Positions 50,560-62,028 of a stretch of 64,000 bases of DNA are shown in pieces. The DNA comes from Nymphaea colorata (lineage: Eukaryota; Streptophyta; Magnoliopsida; Nymphaeales; Nymphaeaceae). The notes under the pieces were generated by a model. That model was not told the origin of the DNA and did not search any database. It worked only from the letters and a program-made list of their open reading frames with translations. The position numbers were made by a program, and so were the translations under genes. The stretch lies in the NCBI RefSeq assembly GCF_008831285.2, contig NC_045140.1:22896131-22960130 (forward strand), read 5' to 3'. Numbering within the stretch: the stretch's first letter is position 1; each line of letters starts with the position of its first letter.

Positions 50560-53394
50560 AAAGGACGGAGATCTCCTAGTGGTGGGGCCATGTGAAGGCC
50601 CCAGGACTTTGTGTCTCTTTCCTTGTCGTGGCATTGTCATAAAGAAAACAGAGCGAGTTGGAACTCCTTGGTGTTGTGTAGCCGCATAGGTTTGCAAACA
50701 ATAAAGATGGTGGCGTGCGTCGCTTGTCCTTCTCTGAATCAATGGAAGGTCTCGACTTTCTGGTTTCGATGCGCAGAGAGAAGGTCTCAAAACTCAGGTG
50801 TTCAAAACTTCATCCCGCTTCTAAGATAATCGATGTATCATATTTTAGCTTCTAAGATTGTGAGGGTTACGTTCTTGATTTGTGATCTCTCTGTCAATCC
50901 ACTTCTCCATGCGTGATTGTGCCTAATGAAGGCTCCCATACTGTCTCACAGCTGTTTGAAGCTATGAGCATGGTTCAGTGGGGGGTTGGACTTAGTATTA
51001 CTAAATCCTACTTAATTGACAAACAAACCCTTAAACGAGAATTTCTAACACTGAACCCAGAGAAAATATAGCAAAATGCAAATTTTACTTCCAATTCAAG
51101 CTCAATTTTGGATGGTAAACTGCATGTCAGTCACGTAGATAAGTTATCAATTGCATTTCATTTTCATTTTCATTTCCAAATCTGAGCGACGAGGTCAAAA
51201 TCAGGCACCTGATAAGTCTCATCCATTATATCTGGACATCGCATGAAATCGTCGAAAATTATGCACGTCGACAGTGTAAGAGTGCAACACGCAAGATCAG
51301 CTTCCAGACTGCAAATCTCTATCCGAGCTCATATAAATTGATCATGAAATACATCAATTTTTACTGCGAATAGTAGTGGCCTGCTTAGCCCGAGCATTGC
51401 TCCGAATGAATCAAAGACTACCACCTTTATTCAAACGATCCAAAGAATACCGGGACCATTGCCCTTCAAACAATAAAAAGGTAAAGGATGAAGCACTTTA
51501 AAAAAAAAAAAAAGAAAGAAAGTTCAGTTACTGTTTCAGTGTAGACTTTATGGAGAAAACAAACTTTTAAGTCCTCACCTATTTGGACACTTTATTTATA
51601 CAAGTCTGACATCTAAAGCAAAATCTAAGTTCGGACGAAGCTTTAACATGATTAGGTTCTTTACAGATGCTAACGTTTAGCCCGATCTAATCTTTTGACA
51701 CTGTTAGAAGTTTCTTGTTTATGAGTTGTGAGCTATTGGTTTTTGACTCAGCAAAGTTTGGATCTTTTGATGCATTTCTGATAGCTAAGCCTACTAAGCA
51801 AGATAAACAAATAAATTTCAATCCATGTGCATGGCTGATGCATACTGCATAGACCTAAGCACAAATAAAAAGAGATCGTATACCACTGAACGGCCTCATT
51901 GGCAATTTTCTTCCAGACAAAATGGATCTGCAAGCTCATGCTGCATGTGATGCGGCCGTCAAGACCAGTGTAAGGAAAATGTGATTGCTATTCATCGGAA
52001 TTGATGTGCCCAACTTTGGAAATTGAAGTTCCGCAGCGTGCTGCAAATTGCAACTTATGACCAATTTTTATGTACTGAAAAGTTTCGTGTTGCAGAGGTG
52101 AGGTGCCGCGGAGCCAGAATTGCATCTTTAAGAGGGCAGAGTGAAACAAATGCATCCTGCTATCTGAAAAGAACCTTTTTTGAACCCTTTTTTCGCCCCA
52201 AACTTACGATCAGAGGATAGTAATATGAGAACGGCAGGAAAGAAGAAAGGAACACCGAATAGAGGAGAAAAAAAATCTATTAAATGCCCAACCGCCTGTA
52301 AAGACAAGTGATCATTACTAAAGGAGAAGGCTACAGCTGTAGGCATTCCAGTTATCGCATCGCGTAAATGAAAAGAAAGGTGACAACCATCAAGGAGTAG
52401 CCTATAGTTTTGTTCTTGGGGCTCGCATAAGGTCTAGTCTTTCTGAACACATTTCAAAGGTCTCTAACGCTGATAGCAGAAAGAAAAGAAAATCAACCAT
52501 GAAATAAGCACAGTGTATGACAAAGTAACGGAAGGTAGTTCGCAGTTTAACTCCGTAAGCTTCATAACAAACTCATAATACAAGGGAACAGGTTCAATAA
52601 GCGCAAAGATATTAAAATGGTGGTTAGCGAATCCACGGATCATTTTTTGGCTCCTGAAACAGGTAATCCAAGCATCTGATTGGAAGGGGCTGCCTTTAAC
52701 ATGAAAGAGCACTACGAGCAGGAGTTTGTCCTGTCAAATTCGTGGAGAATGAAATCAGGTCATACCGTGCAGAATACACATGCATACCTCGCTCGCTTTT
52801 CATCGTAATGTTGGACCGCGAACCAGGAGCTTTGGTGTTCAAAATTGCAAGGTCAACTCCCTAATTGGACTTGATCTCCATTCCAGAATCCAGCGAATAC
52901 CATGCTTCCGATAAAAGAAGCCAAACAAAAAATAATTCAATGCTACGTGTAGTCAATAGTGAATGGTTCTTAACAGTCGGTTTAAAACTCCAGAAAGAAG
53001 GTGTCCATGCCCAGGATGATTCTTCCTTCACTCATAAAAAAACATAACTTAAAAAACAGGAAGTTCTCTTTCCCGATGCCAATGTACAAAATGCACAAAC
53101 AAGAAAAGCTCTAAAAATAACAGCATTCACAGCAAAAAACCAACCGGGAAATTACTGCCTGGGAAGATAGAGGAAGAACCTCTAGATAAGCAGAGAAGGT
53201 TCAATTTTAGGATGGTTAGGAAAAAACGGAAAGATGAGAAGAATCCTCACTCAAATAAGCCACAGAGGAAGCTACGGAGATATGCGCTAAAACAGTTTGC
53301 AATTGTTGAGCAGAAAGACCTTGAAGAGTAACAAAAAAGGGGGATGAAAGGAAAGAAAACCCTAAAGGTTGCTGGTAATGTCCCCGTTATCAGA
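50560..53394. other. Intergenic region between the MEE59-like and WPP genes
   Basis: This contains the 3' leader of the MEE59-like gene up to about 50.75 kb and, at the far end, the 3' leader of the WPP gene (minus strand). The middle is AT-rich with short poly-A runs. No recognised gene or clear repeat was seen. Confidence 0.5.
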
Positions 53395-53823
53395 TCATTC
53401 ATACAGAGCTGAAGATGGCTGAGAATTATCTTCACTCGAAGTGATGACAGCGGCATCGGCAGGTGGCGGCGATTGGGTCTTCTCATCAGGGGATGCCCTG
53501 GCCTTGACGGCGTCGAGAATGAGCAGGCTAATCTCCTTGGAGTAGAGCTGCAGGGTCTCGATCCCAAGGCCCACGGGGTCGCCCGCACCGGACTCCAGAG
53601 ATCGCGAGCTTGAGGCGGCGAGGAATGCCTGATCCTCGATCATCCGGGCGGTGGATGAGGCCTCCTCGACGTCCATGACGCCATAGCGCTTGGAGAGGAC
53701 GGAAGGGTTGGAAAGCGTCTCCACAATACGCTGGATCACTGCGTTTCTTATCTTCTGACTAGGCGGCCACACGGAGAATGCCATACATGAGGGAAATAGC
53801 GCCGGCTGCTTCTCTTCCGCCAT
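53395..53823 (-). CDS. WPP domain protein (MAF1 / WPP1-2 type)
   Basis: A single-exon gene of 142 residues. The WPP domain covers about residues 14-115, starting FSVWPPSQKIRNAVIQRIVE and continuing NPSVLSKRYG and, towards its end, ETLQLYSKEISLLILDAVKA. The C-terminal tail is acidic and Ser/Pro-rich (about 115-142), as in WPP1/WPP2 and tomato MAF1. Members are plant-specific, locate to the nuclear envelope and Golgi, and bind WIT/WIP partners. RanGAP uses the same domain for nuclear-rim targeting; here there is no leucine-rich repeat domain, so it is not RanGAP. ATG at 53823 is the only sensible start. It lies head to head with the next gene (start 54095), about 270 bases apart, suggesting a shared promoter region. 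Confidence 0.95.
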   Translation of the reverse strand: MAEEKQPALFPSCMAFSVWPPSQKIRNAVIQRIVETLSNPSVLSKRYGVMDVEEASSTARMIEDQAFLAASSSRSLESGAGDPVGLGIETLQLYSKEISLLILDAVKARASPDEKTQSPPPADAAVITSSEDNSQPSSALYE

Positions 53824-54094
53824 CCTCGCTCTCTCTCTCAGAAAAAGAAAAGGGAGAAGCTGGGAGGGTTGGTGATGGCAATAGGCACCGCCGGTTTCGA
53901 ATATCGGACCGGGTCAGAATTTCGGAATCGTTCAGTTTAGTAGGTAAAGCTTACGGGTTTTGGATCCCTTTAAGAATCCTGGTCCAAGCTTGCCTGACGA
54001 AATCCAAGGGCGGATAAGACAGAGAGAGAGAGAGGGGCGGCCATTTCTAGAGGTTTTCTTGGACTTCTTTTGTTCGCGGTTTTTTGCTCGGAAT
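53824..54094. promoter_or_regulatory. Divergent promoter between the WPP gene and the UVR/NTF2-like gene
   Basis: This 271-bp spacer separates the two divergent start codons. It has CT/GA-rich tracts near both ends (about 53828-53850 and 54020-54035) and no clear TATA box, consistent with two housekeeping-type promoters in one region. Confidence 0.45.
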
Positions 54095-57000
54095 ATGAGG
54101 TGAGTAATTCGAACTAATTCGTCTTCTTTGAGTCTTGCTTCTTTCGTGCTCGTGAATCCTCTGCAGTCATCTTCTCACTGTTTTTTCACCTAAGGAGGTG
54201 ACCGCTGATCTGAAACTGTATACATGGGCGACAAATTTTTCATTTGGTTTCTCCTGTGTGTTTTTTTTTCCTTGATTCTGACCTTTGATCAAGTTCGATA
54301 TATGTTTGATCTAAAATGTATGTTTGAGATTTACGTGATAACTGCGATCTTATACTTGTGGTATCATTCTGCACTTCGTTCCGGTCTGGTTAGCTCTTAA
54401 TGGAGTGCTTGTGATGATTATTGTGGTTGTTGGTAGATTGATTTTCGTGTGTCCTTGCGTGATGGTCGTCATTTCTGCAGACTTAGATTTTGTGATTTTG
54501 AGTTGTCACGGTTAGGGTTTCCGAATGAACATGGACATTCTTCCAAGACGAATTGTGGGTAGACTTCGGGTCTCATAACGCGTTTGAGTTATATCTGCAA
54601 TTTACTTCAGTGCTGACTTCCGGATGCCAATGCATGGTCATATGATTCACTGAAGACAGTGATGCATCTCACAGTTACGATGTCATTACAGCTGAAATAC
54701 ACCATATAACAAGATTCTGCAGCTTCTGCCTTCTTATGGCGGAATTACGTCTCGTTCAGTCAACCAAACGGTGAGTCATTACGTTGTGAAAGAAATATAA
54801 ACGAAAGAACTGGCTTATTTTTTATTATACTGGATAACGTGACCTCGTGTCATTTAACAACCACGAACTGTGTCTGAAATGTGGCAGACCTAAGACCGAA
54901 CTTTTTTTTTTATTGAAAATGGTGTCTAAAGAGGTGTTCCAAGCGAATGGTGTACAAAATCAGGAGTTGATTGCATGCTAAGCTTTGGCAAGATTCTTTT
55001 ATTTTGCGTGTTGTTCAACAATGTGCATTGATAGAGTTTCTGTTCTCCGTCTCAATCCTAGTAGGGATGTTACCGCATTGCTGCACAATTGTCTAGGCTC
55101 TCACTGATTTGAGTCTTTTGATTTGATGTCTATAGCAATGTTTGTTTAATAAAAAGGATGGCGGCCTTATCCTCCAGCAGGATTTTCGGAACAATCTGCA
55201 AGACATATGATTTTAGTACCGTTATTGCCTGTTGTCTGCAGGGTCGTATCCACTCCCACTGTCATGCATTGTAGCATGGGCACAGAGATTGGTCCGTCTT
55301 TACATGGGAAGTACGTGAAAAGTTTTCTTCCTCAGTATAAGGTATATCAGTTATTTTTCTTTTGTATGCATCCATGAAAATGGAACAGATTCTTCCTTCC
55401 TCCCAGTCAGTAAGAAGTTAGGAAGTAAAACCTTTACATGATAATAAGAAGTTAATAAGTAATCTGTTTTCATCTTCCATTGTTGGATCTGGCAGGTACT
55501 GTTACTATTTATTAACCAGAGTTGAATGTATTGACTTTTATCTATCTCCTTATGTATTCTTGTAATGCCTTGCAATGCAGTGCATCTGTCAAAGGGACCT
55601 CTTAAAACTGAGGTTTTCCATTGCTGGAATTTAAGTAGGCTTTGCAAATGGCATGCAACTCAAAAGTATATAAGATAACAAATAGCTGTTCTTGCTCGTG
55701 CAAACCATGCCAATCCTAACTTCAAAATGAAGAGATGCATGCAGATGTAGAGCAACACCCTTTGAGAATGGTTGGGACAATGCAAGTGAAAAGGAATTGG
55801 GGTAGACAAGAAGATTTCAAAGAGACTGATGGAGGTTATAAAGAGGGAAGCTAATAATTAATGATCCACAGATCAGCCTTGAGCAACAAGCCTATGCAAT
55901 TGCTGAGATTTGGTTTCCTTTCTCTAACTGATGTAAGCCAGTATGGAATACTATACAGTAAGAATATGTGGTATATACAAACATATACTGCAAATGCTCT
56001 AATAAGAAGTGCTGGCTTAACTTATAGGTCAACCAGATCCCCTGATGGTGGTCTAGCCCCTTTCCTTTTATCCTCTCTCTTTTGGTGAGTCATATTCTTA
56101 GAATGAGTTTAATTTTATAAGTGCTCAGCTTTGCTGCACATCATTTCAGATACCATCTCAGACATCCATATGCGCCCGTAAAACATAATAATTTTTTTAT
56201 ATGAATGACATTAGCACCATGGATATGCTTGAAGATACAGGGAGTTGGGAATTCTTTATGAGGTTTTATCTTTTAGGTATAACTGGTACATGGAGTTTAG
56301 GGTCTAAGCTCGCTTTGGATTGGGCTCCAGCTTCCAAGTTGTCATGGGATTGAACATGTGTAGACATGTTAATTATGCAATTGGCCTGGGCCCAGTAGAG
56401 GACCATTTGCTAATCATGCTGGTGCACACCCTGTCTATATATGTATATATATGTGTGTTTGCGTGTAAAGTAAGCTTATACGTACATGTACAAAAGAAAT
56501 GTCCTGTATCTGAGTTATGAGTTAGAGTCTAATATATGTAACATCAAATATTAACAGCTGCGCACATGCTGTACCCAGGTGGAGTATAGGACCATATTGG
56601 ACTTTGGCAAGTCCATGGCAACCCATGTGTCACAGCTAGATGTACACACACTCTACTTGCAAGTTTCTCATTCTTTGTTTGCCACTGGATTTTTTTTGGA
56701 AATTTTTATGTCCATTGAATACTATGCTCATGTATGAACTTTATCTTTTGTCAGGTCATTTCTCATTCTTTATTTACCAATGGAATTCATGGTTTAGATT
56801 CTACAAGATCTATTTTGGGAAGAAGAAAAGGAATTCAATGCTCGGCAAACTATGGTGATTTGAGGTTTCACATCAACATTCTTTTGGTCTTTTTACTTAA
56901 TCTGGTTATGGTTTATAAGATATTATGGTACATAATTTCATGATTTAGTTTCTGATTCTAATAGCTAAGGTGGCACACTGCAAAAAATGTGGACCTTAGT

Positions 57001-58334
57001 GTTTATCTGTGTGTGTGTATGTGTTTTTTTTTCTTTCTTTGGGGGGGGGGGTGCATATGCATGCGTGTAGGTGTGCTTACATTTTTTTTTTGTGCTTGTA
57101 TCTCTCTTTGCATCAATGTGGCGTCCATTGGTTCTCTTGAGCTTATGGAATCAAGTTATCTTTTATCTTTCTCAAGAATGCATTGCAAGCACTTGGGTAT
57201 TTTCTGTTTTGAAGGTGCTGGAGCATTGCCATTTTTCGACTTCTGAAGAATTTTCAAAACTTTGGTTTTTTACATGTTTTAGCCTTTTAGGACTATGGTT
57301 AGACAAATTCCTTCTTTCTGCTATTTCCTTGTTGAAAGTCTTTAGTCGAAGATCCTCTCCTTGGTTCTTGTTTGTTGGTTTGTCTATCTTTTTGCCCTCT
57401 GTAAGTGTTATTATTTTTTCATGCACGGAAAATAGTTAATTCTCATCTGGAGTGGTTTCCTTTTTTGTATCTTAGGCAAGATTAAGGTTTATTCCTATTC
57501 GTCAATATCAAACAATCAACTAGACTAATGGAGCTGTTAAGTTCCATAGAATACAGTCCCCATTACATGCATGTATACATGAAGAAGCCATCAAAATGTT
57601 AAAAAATAAATAGATAAACATTGCCATTTGTGGAGTAAGTAGCGTCTCTGCTCAGCTGCATATGCAGTAAACCTAAATTATATTGCTGCTTCTGGTGCTC
57701 AGATATTTATATTTGATGCAAATAAAACAAATCTGACCTTGTGGTCTTCAGTGCAGTTACTCTATTAATGTCTTCCCGAAAGCGTTCTCGCCGACCACTT
57801 CAGGCAATCAGTGGGGACTTGGATGGTGGTGTCAGCAAAGATAACTTGACCTCAGATGAGCAGACATTGGAGCAGGAACTACAGAATGCCATTGCTGAAG
57901 AGAATTACTCATTAGCAGCAAAACTTCGGGATGCTCTTCGGGTCCTGCATGAAGACAATAGAGCAGCAATCCTTGCTGCAAACAGTCGTTTCTATGATGC
58001 ATTTTGCAAAGGTGATCTAGCTGCTATGAGTACGATATGGTCGAAAGGTGACCATGTCCAATGTGTACACCCTGGTGCAGGAAGGATTTGTGGATATGAT
58101 CTTGTTATGGAGAGCTGGGAATTGGTTTCCAATGCTGACATTGAGTTCCCACTGAAGATTGAATTGCAAAACACAGAGGTGTATGTTAGGGGTGATCTTG
58201 GTTATGTGACTAGCTTGGAAGTGGTTAAGACCAAAGGTAGCAGTTGGGGAAGGCAGGTTGCCACTAATGTGTTTGAGAAGGTTAGAGGACAATGGCTTCT
58301 TTGTATTCACCATGCATCACATATCGGTGTTTGA
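54095..58334 (+). CDS. UVR-domain plus NTF2/SnoaL-like fold protein, probably plastidial
   Basis: Four coding exons, 54095-54099 (only five coding bases), 54723-54770, 55242-55310 and 57752-58334, total 705 bases, 234 residues. Every junction keeps frame with GT-AG introns; intron 3 is 2.4 kb. Residues 1 to about 50 are rich in Ser, Thr, Leu and Arg and poor in acid (for example LRLVQSTKRVVSTPTVMHCS), as in plastid transit peptides. A UVR motif lies at about 79-106 (LEQELQNAIAEENYSLAAKL), the helix-hairpin known from UvrB/UvrC. A SnoaL/NTF2-like domain covers about 112-232 (FYDAFCKGDLAAMSTIWSKG, CVHPGAGRICGYDLVMESWE). Plants have conserved proteins of this two-domain build with no settled biochemical role. 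If the upstream exons are untranslated, the product would start at Met47 (MSSRKRSRR). Confidence 0.85.
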
Positions 58335-59144
58335 TCATTTTATGGACGAGAGGGTTTAGAAGACTCCTGCTGCATACAAGGGATCTTTCGGGTTCTGGTT
58401 TGTAGGGGGGTGGGGGAGAATTTGTGCATTTGTTGTATAAGAATGAAAGTAAAGCTAGTGTAAGCAGACATTTGTTGCATTCAATTTTGAGATTTGCTTC
58501 ATGTATCGTGTAAGTGTCAAATTGCTTAAATATTGAAAAGTCTCTGTCTGCGTTTGGCAATGACCAACCAAGCTGGGATTTGGTGCCATTTTATTGGTGA
58601 GGTGGGCCTTTTCTTTTGAACAGAATCTGAAGCAAAATCCGGGCCCAACTCTGTCCAAAAGCAGCAGCGGACCTCTTTCCATGTATTTCTTCTATCTAAG
58701 GTGTGACACTAGGGTCCCTGAGGTCGATCTGAGATCTCAGGCCCTTTCCCCTTTTGGATATCAGATTCATGGTTTCTCAATGTAAATCTACGTGTTGTTT
58801 AAACAGGTTGGATCTTAAGCGCCACCCAATGGAATTTGAACCATGATAACCATGCCAACCTCTATGAAGTTTACTCACAGTTTCAAGTGCATGAGATCTT
58901 CATAGGAACGCCTTCTCTCATGGCAGCGCATAGGGCCTATGTCTGCTTAGACTTACGCGAGGGTGGTACCCATTAAATTTTGAATTATGGTTGTTTGTGT
59001 AAACCGAAGCCCGATGTCAGTGCACCAAATCCATCATATCTATGTGGGTCTGATTTATATAGGTAAACTGGTAATCTAGTTATGAGCTGTAACATACAAC
59101 TAACACAGGGTCCTTAACCAAATATTCGTGTGATTTATATAGGT

Positions 59145-59236
59145 AAACTTCAAAAGAAATATGAGATGCAAAACCTGCCTAAAGATGAAAAAACTTCAAA
59201 AGAAATATGAGATGCAAAACCTGCCTAAGGCATGGT
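59145..59236. repeat. Tandem duplication, two copies of 46 bp
   Basis: The segment aaacttcaaaagaaatatga and its continuation gatgcaaaacctgcctaa starts at 59145 and again at 59191, nearly identical. Confidence 0.9.
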
Positions 59237-60291
59237 GGAGGGAAGGGGCTCTTTCTCCACTTGTACTCACAATCGGAGGAGGGGGGTTGATACCTTAAAT
59301 GTTTAGTAAAATAGAGTTAAGGCAGCATTTTAATGGCAGCCTGAAACCAACAAAAAAGGCACCATTTGAGACGGCTTTGGATGACATCAAAACTGAGTTT
59401 TTGCTAAAAACTCAATTTTAACAAAAATCTGATTTTGTAAAGAGCATGAAAAACCTGCCTCCTTCAAAATTTTCAGGCAAAACAAATTTTTACTCCTCTT
59501 AATAAGATTTTTGTTTTGCCATTCAAACATTACAACCAAGTTTAAAGTAAGTTTTTAGCCAGATTCCTACAAAACTATGTCTGTTGAAGGTGTCAACCAA
59601 ACATCCTAGATTGGTCCACTCCACAACTTTTGCTTCCTTCCGTTCATTCCTCTCCCGTGCTCCTTTTCTAAGGCTAAGGCCGTACATGAGCTGAGCCGAG
59701 TCGAGTTCTAGCATTCGCTGTTAACTTAAAGCTGTTCCTGGTTTGCTAGTTGCACGTATTTGCTTCCTAATTAGTTTGTAAGTGTATTTTTTCCAAAAAG
59801 TGAGTGCAAAATCGGACTTTTCCCAGGTTATTTACAAAAAAAATTGGGTTTTGGGTGTGCCAATAAAATACACAAACCAGATTTCTGAAACTCATTAAAG
59901 AAAAAGTGATTTTTAAAAAATCAAGTTTTTACAAAACTGAGTTAAAATAAGAGTGTCGTCCAAGTGCCCCCAGGAAGGATTTCCTAAGCCAATTGACCAC
60001 CTGTATATAGCTGTCTGCAGGCAGAGAGTGATGGTTCTGTTTTTATGTTAGTCAAGCCCAAAGTGATTAAGAAGAATTAATGTCAAAAATTGTGTTTGGG
60101 GCATGTCAATCAAACACAAAAATCAGGCTTCCTAAAATTATTAACGGAACAAAATTTTTTCAAAACCAAGTTTTTATAAAACAGATTTACTCAAAACCAA
60201 ATTTACATTGGGAATAAAATTCAAAATCACAAATTTTACAGGACTGACGCATCTGCCATTAACCAACAAATTATAACCCGCCTGCCTCAAA

Positions 60292-60618
60292 TCAGTTCTC
60301 CACCACATCGGTCCACCAATTACTCTCACTATCCCATCCCATCCCATGGCCCCGAGAGAATTTATGAAAGGCCTTCATATTCCTTAACATAGTGCGTTCA
60401 TGCTGAATTGCGGTGTGCACCACCATGCACCTGATTGTTCTCCTAACTAAATGTGAATCTTTTGAATCAGCCAAGAATTTTATAATCCTTTTACTCCAAT
60501 CCTCAGCCCAAAATGTTGCAGATTCATCCACCTTCCAGCGCAGCAGGTGTGCCACATATTCCTTGCCCCTCCAAGTCCATGAACTACTATCAGTATCAGG
60601 TGCTTCACCAATCCACAA
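60292..60618 (-). pseudogene. Possible retrotransposon (non-LTR) C-terminal relic
   Basis: A 108-codon frame with high Trp content (WTWRGKEYVAHLLRWKVDE, FWAEDWSKRIIKFL) and a following basic helical part (RRTIRCMVVHTAIQHERTM) resembles the C-terminal zinc-finger to helical region of plant LINE polyproteins. The upstream continuation is frameshifted, with a stop just before. The resemblance is impressionistic; no catalytic motif is present. Confidence 0.25.
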
Positions 60619-60892
60619 AGGAACACACTATCTCCAAGCCAGCCAAGCAAATTTGAGACAATCATGTTGAATTTTTTCAAATGTTCAAACGAATCAAGTA
60701 TTGGCATTGGAAAACCATCTTTGATAAACCAAAATTTGAAAACGCTGACATAGAGGGGGAGAAAATTATGTAGGGTAATTTAGGAGGCCTTTGTTTACCT
60801 CGGATATGAGAGCCGAGATGACTTGAGATCACTAGATATCTCAAATCCAAGGATTTGAGGTTAGAATGCCTCTCATCCTATCTCAAATATGA

Positions 60893-61305
60893 CGTTTTGG
60901 CAATATATTGGCATCTTAAGTTTTTTTTTTTAAAATATAATGGTGGAATCAAGTGTTTGTTTACTTTGTGGGTCCCATATAAAAGGAATTTCAGATCAGC
61001 TTCATATCTCAAATATAAAGCGATCAAACACTCCTTAAGAGAAACAAAACAGAGCATCATGTGTAAAGTTGTTAACCCAATAAAACTGATCATCTCCATT
61101 TCATATGTGGTTTTGGCAATATTGGTACCTTAAACCTTTTTTTTTACATAATGGTGAAATTCAATGCTTGTTTACTTTTGTGGGCCCCACATAAAAGTAA
61201 TTTCAGATCAGCGTTCGATCTCAAATATGAGACTATTAAACACTCTTAAACCAGACATCTTGTGTAAATGTTGTTAACCCAATGTATTGAGAATTTCTAT
61301 TTCAG
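60893..61305. repeat. Tandem duplication, two copies of about 215 bp
   Basis: Unit 1 starts gttttggcaatat at 60894 and unit 2 ggttttggcaatattgg at 61109. They share ataatggtg(g)aat, ttgtttactt(t)tgtggg, atttcagatcagc and gttgttaaccca in order. Confidence 0.9.
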
Positions 61306-61325
61306 CATATGAAGTAGACTTAGCG

Positions 61326-61515
61326 GACAATTTGAAATCTCCATATGTCCAAGCAAACTACATCCTAATAAGAAACAAAGCAAACCACCTTTCCCATGAA
61401 AAGGAAATGCGTTATGTTTAGACAATTTGGAATCACCATATGTCCAATCAAAGGACATTCAACAAGAAACAAAGCAACCTACCCTTTCCTTGAGAAGGGA
61501 TGATGTTATTTTTCG
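61326..61515. repeat. Tandem duplication, two copies of about 95 bp
   Basis: Units starting gacaatttg(a/g)aatc at 61326 and 61421 share ccatatgtcca, aagaaacaaagcaa and ccctttcc-like ends. A partial third copy of the last block is seen near 61548. Confidence 0.85.
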
Positions 61516-61640
61516 TCCCATTATTCATTGATGAACAATATGTCATGGGTCCCTTTCCCTTGACAAGGAAAGCTTTTGATCACACTAGTAACTATCAACA
61601 TCATCAAGCATCGGCCATGTTGCTGCTGGGTCAAGGTGCA

Positions 61641-62028
61641 TCAAATACCTTTACTTGCTTGGTTGGTGTCCGGTTCAATGCCTTTACTCCAAATGAACTG
61701 CTCTGGCTCGGACCAGCTGCCTCTGGCGCCTAAGTAAGTCGAGCGAAACTCTTCATAAGTGAGATCAGAGAACTGGTTCAGCATTATGCTGGTCGATGCA
61801 GAGTAGGTTGTCTTTGAATATCCAGAATCTCTTCTCCCTCTTTGTCAAACCATTGTAGGATTTGTCGTGCGCTGCTATCCACTTCTCGAATAGTTTTTTC
61901 ACCTCTTGATCACTCCGACCATCGAAGTTCTATTCGTCGTGACTATTTATTGGCACGTCTAGAGGAGCAATGCCTGCCGCAGCAAAAAGCAAGCCTACCA
62001 GCAGAAAAGCCATTGCACTGGGCGCCAT
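61641..62028 (-). pseudogene. Broken papain-type cysteine protease (signal peptide plus I29 propeptide only)
   Basis: The frame starting at 62028 gives MAPSAMAFLLVGLLFAAAGI, a signal peptide, and then hits an in-frame TAG after NSHDE (residue 33). Beyond it the same frame encodes an I29 inhibitor propeptide: [19 protein letters not shown] followed by the ERFNIN region [21 protein letters not shown] frameshift or small deletion follows; the next frame carries [20 protein letters not shown], the conserved propeptide segment, and ends at a TGA (61643-61641). The mature catalytic domain with its Cys-His-Asn triad is absent downstream. The intact family (RD21/KDEL-type) consists of vacuolar or ER-derived proteases. 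One nonsense codon, one frameshift and loss of the protease domain make this a decayed, truncated copy. Confidence 0.88.

Larger units (their letters stand above)
58335..61640. other. Intergenic region with local tandem duplications
   Basis: 58335 to about 58560 is the 3' leader of the UVR/NTF2-like gene. Then come a 46-bp tandem duplication (59145-59236), an A-rich stretch with recurring aaaactgagttttt-like words (about 59390-60240), a possible retrotransposon relic (60292-60618), and two nested tandem duplications (60893-61305 and 61326-61515). Confidence 0.55.

Noticed and set aside
57071-57439. 122-codon plus-strand frame in the last intron of the UVR/NTF2-like gene
   Set aside because: T-rich intron sequence translating to Phe/Leu/Ser-rich text, without conserved motifs.
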